Assembly (NCBI GenBank): GCA_023667225.1
Contig: JAMPAN010000006.1
Location: forward strand, 1-49,716
Direction of reading: 5' to 3'
DNA length: 49,716 nucleotides
From: Oxalobacter formigenes
Lineage (GTDB): Bacteria > Pseudomonadota > Gammaproteobacteria > Burkholderiales > Burkholderiaceae_D
In this document: positions 49,283-49,716 of the stretch, piece by piece
Position numbering within the stretch: position 1 is the stretch's first letter
Layout: the number at the start of each line of letters is the position of its first letter
Notes under the pieces: generated by a model
Told to the model about the DNA's origin: nothing
Seen by the model: only the letters and a program-made list of their open reading frames with translations
Databases searched by the model: none
Translations under genes and position numbers: made by a program

Positions 49283-49310
49283 TCAAAAAATCAAACCACA
49301 TCCATTGAAA

Positions 49311-49326
49311 AGCAAAAATCATGCCA
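49311..49326 (-). promoter_or_regulatory. Sigma-54 promoter of glnK-amtB
   Basis: On the minus strand TGGCATGATTTTTGCT has GG and GC exactly 10 bases apart, close to the sigma-54 consensus TGGCAC-N5-TTGCW (one mismatch). It would start transcription near 49300, about 135 bases before glnK, as expected for an NtrC-controlled nitrogen operon. I did not find a clear NtrC site upstream. Confidence 0.75.
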
Positions 49327-49510
49327 ACTTTTACAATCAATAAAGATCCGAGCAAAAAAACAAGCGGCACACCAGTACACCGGAAGAAGAGAAATATCGG
49401 AAAAAAGAAAAAATGAGAAAAAACAGAACAACCCAGCCTTGTCGTGTGAAATAAGGCCCTGTTGCTCCAGGATGCCCGTCTCCAGCATTCCCGGTACTTC
49501 TGCCAGATAA

Positions 49511-49538
49511 AGCAAAAACAACAAGTCTTGTTTTTGCT
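49511..49538. terminator. Hairpin, likely terminator of the edge gene
   Basis: AGCAAAAACAA and TTGTTTTTGCT form an 11-bp perfect stem around CAAGTC. On the minus strand TTATC follows the stem. It is about 72 bases beyond the stop of the truncated gene at the right edge. Confidence 0.5.
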
Positions 49539-49610
49539 TGTTACGGCACAGGGCGCATCATCATGGTGCGTAAATAAGCCCCCTGCCTCACACTGCCAGG
49601 CTAATACAGG

Positions 49611-49716
49611 TTAGTAATAACCTGCAAGACGCTTTTTTCCTGCCATTTGCAGCCGCCGCACCCCCGCCAAAATCACCCCCAAAATTGCCCAAAACAGCCC
49701 GCAAAGCCAGTAAACA
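49611..49716 (-). CDS. C-terminal end of a membrane protein (partial)
   Basis: The minus strand gives 34 residues before a TAA at 49611: VYWLCGLFWAILGVILAGVR, then RLQMAGKKRLAGYY. It is a hydrophobic helix followed by a short basic tail, as at the cytoplasmic end of an inner-membrane protein. The start is outside the window. No family can be named. Confidence 0.45.
   Translation of the reverse strand, partial: VYWLCGLFWAILGVILAGVRRLQMAGKKRLAGYY

Noticed and set aside
49291-49524. 77-codon minus-strand ORF upstream of glnK
   Set aside because: Overlaps the sigma-54 site and hairpin, Phe/Leu-rich by base composition, with no ribosome site of note.

Overview
The window is chromosomal DNA from a Gram-negative betaproteobacterium. 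RND efflux genes, an OmpR/EnvZ pair, an OpgB-like enzyme and a sigma-54-type promoter before glnK-amtB all point to a proteobacterium. The moderate base composition, the pgk/fba/purE/purC/tsaC gene order, a B12-dependent ribonucleotide reductase and CO2-linked purine genes fit Burkholderiales, and an Oxalobacter-like gut anaerobe is my best guess. That placement is inferred from gene content and protein resemblance, not from a search.

Region 1 (1-4.3 kb): a tRNA-Ser(GGA) gene with its promoter and terminator, beside the decayed N-terminus of a tRNA-targeting tyrosine integrase and its likely arm-site repeats. Next come a hemerythrin-like protein, a nitroreductase, an OpgB-like membrane phosphoglycerol transferase and a small HTH regulator with a palindromic operator. 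Region 2 (4.3-21 kb, all minus strand): housekeeping genes nrdJ, etfA/etfB, a TusA-family protein, alaS and purL, then a two-gene RND efflux system. Region 3 (21-27 kb, accessory): a metallophosphoesterase, a SAM methyltransferase, a 19-bp perfect palindrome, a decayed IS5-family element, a two-gene restriction-modification cassette and a second, different IS relic.

Region 4 (27-33.3 kb): envZ/ompR, a small exported protein, rpmE2, an ArnT-like membrane glycosyltransferase translationally coupled to a MATE transporter. Region 5 (33.4-36 kb, decaying accessory DNA): a GNAT acetyltransferase pseudogene, a class A beta-lactamase pseudogene with at least four frameshifts, and an unrecognised coiled-coil protein. 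Region 6 (36-49.7 kb, core): tcdA, cfa, msrA, then tsaC/Sua5, purC, purE, fba and pgk on the minus strand, ilvE and htpG (with a sigma-32-like promoter) on the plus strand, glnK-amtB under a good sigma-54 site, and the tail of a membrane protein at the window edge.

The core genes cover deoxynucleotide and purine synthesis, glycolysis/gluconeogenesis, tRNA charging and t6A modification, nitrogen uptake and envelope functions. I found no CRISPR array, rRNA or intact prophage. The most interesting items are the R-M cassette with an atypical nuclease motif bracketed by two dead IS elements, the hidden beta-lactamase pseudogene, the degraded integrase at tRNA-Ser, PurE with a histone-like basic N-terminal tail and no adjacent purK, and the unknown coiled-coil protein. 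I saw no clearly new multi-gene system.
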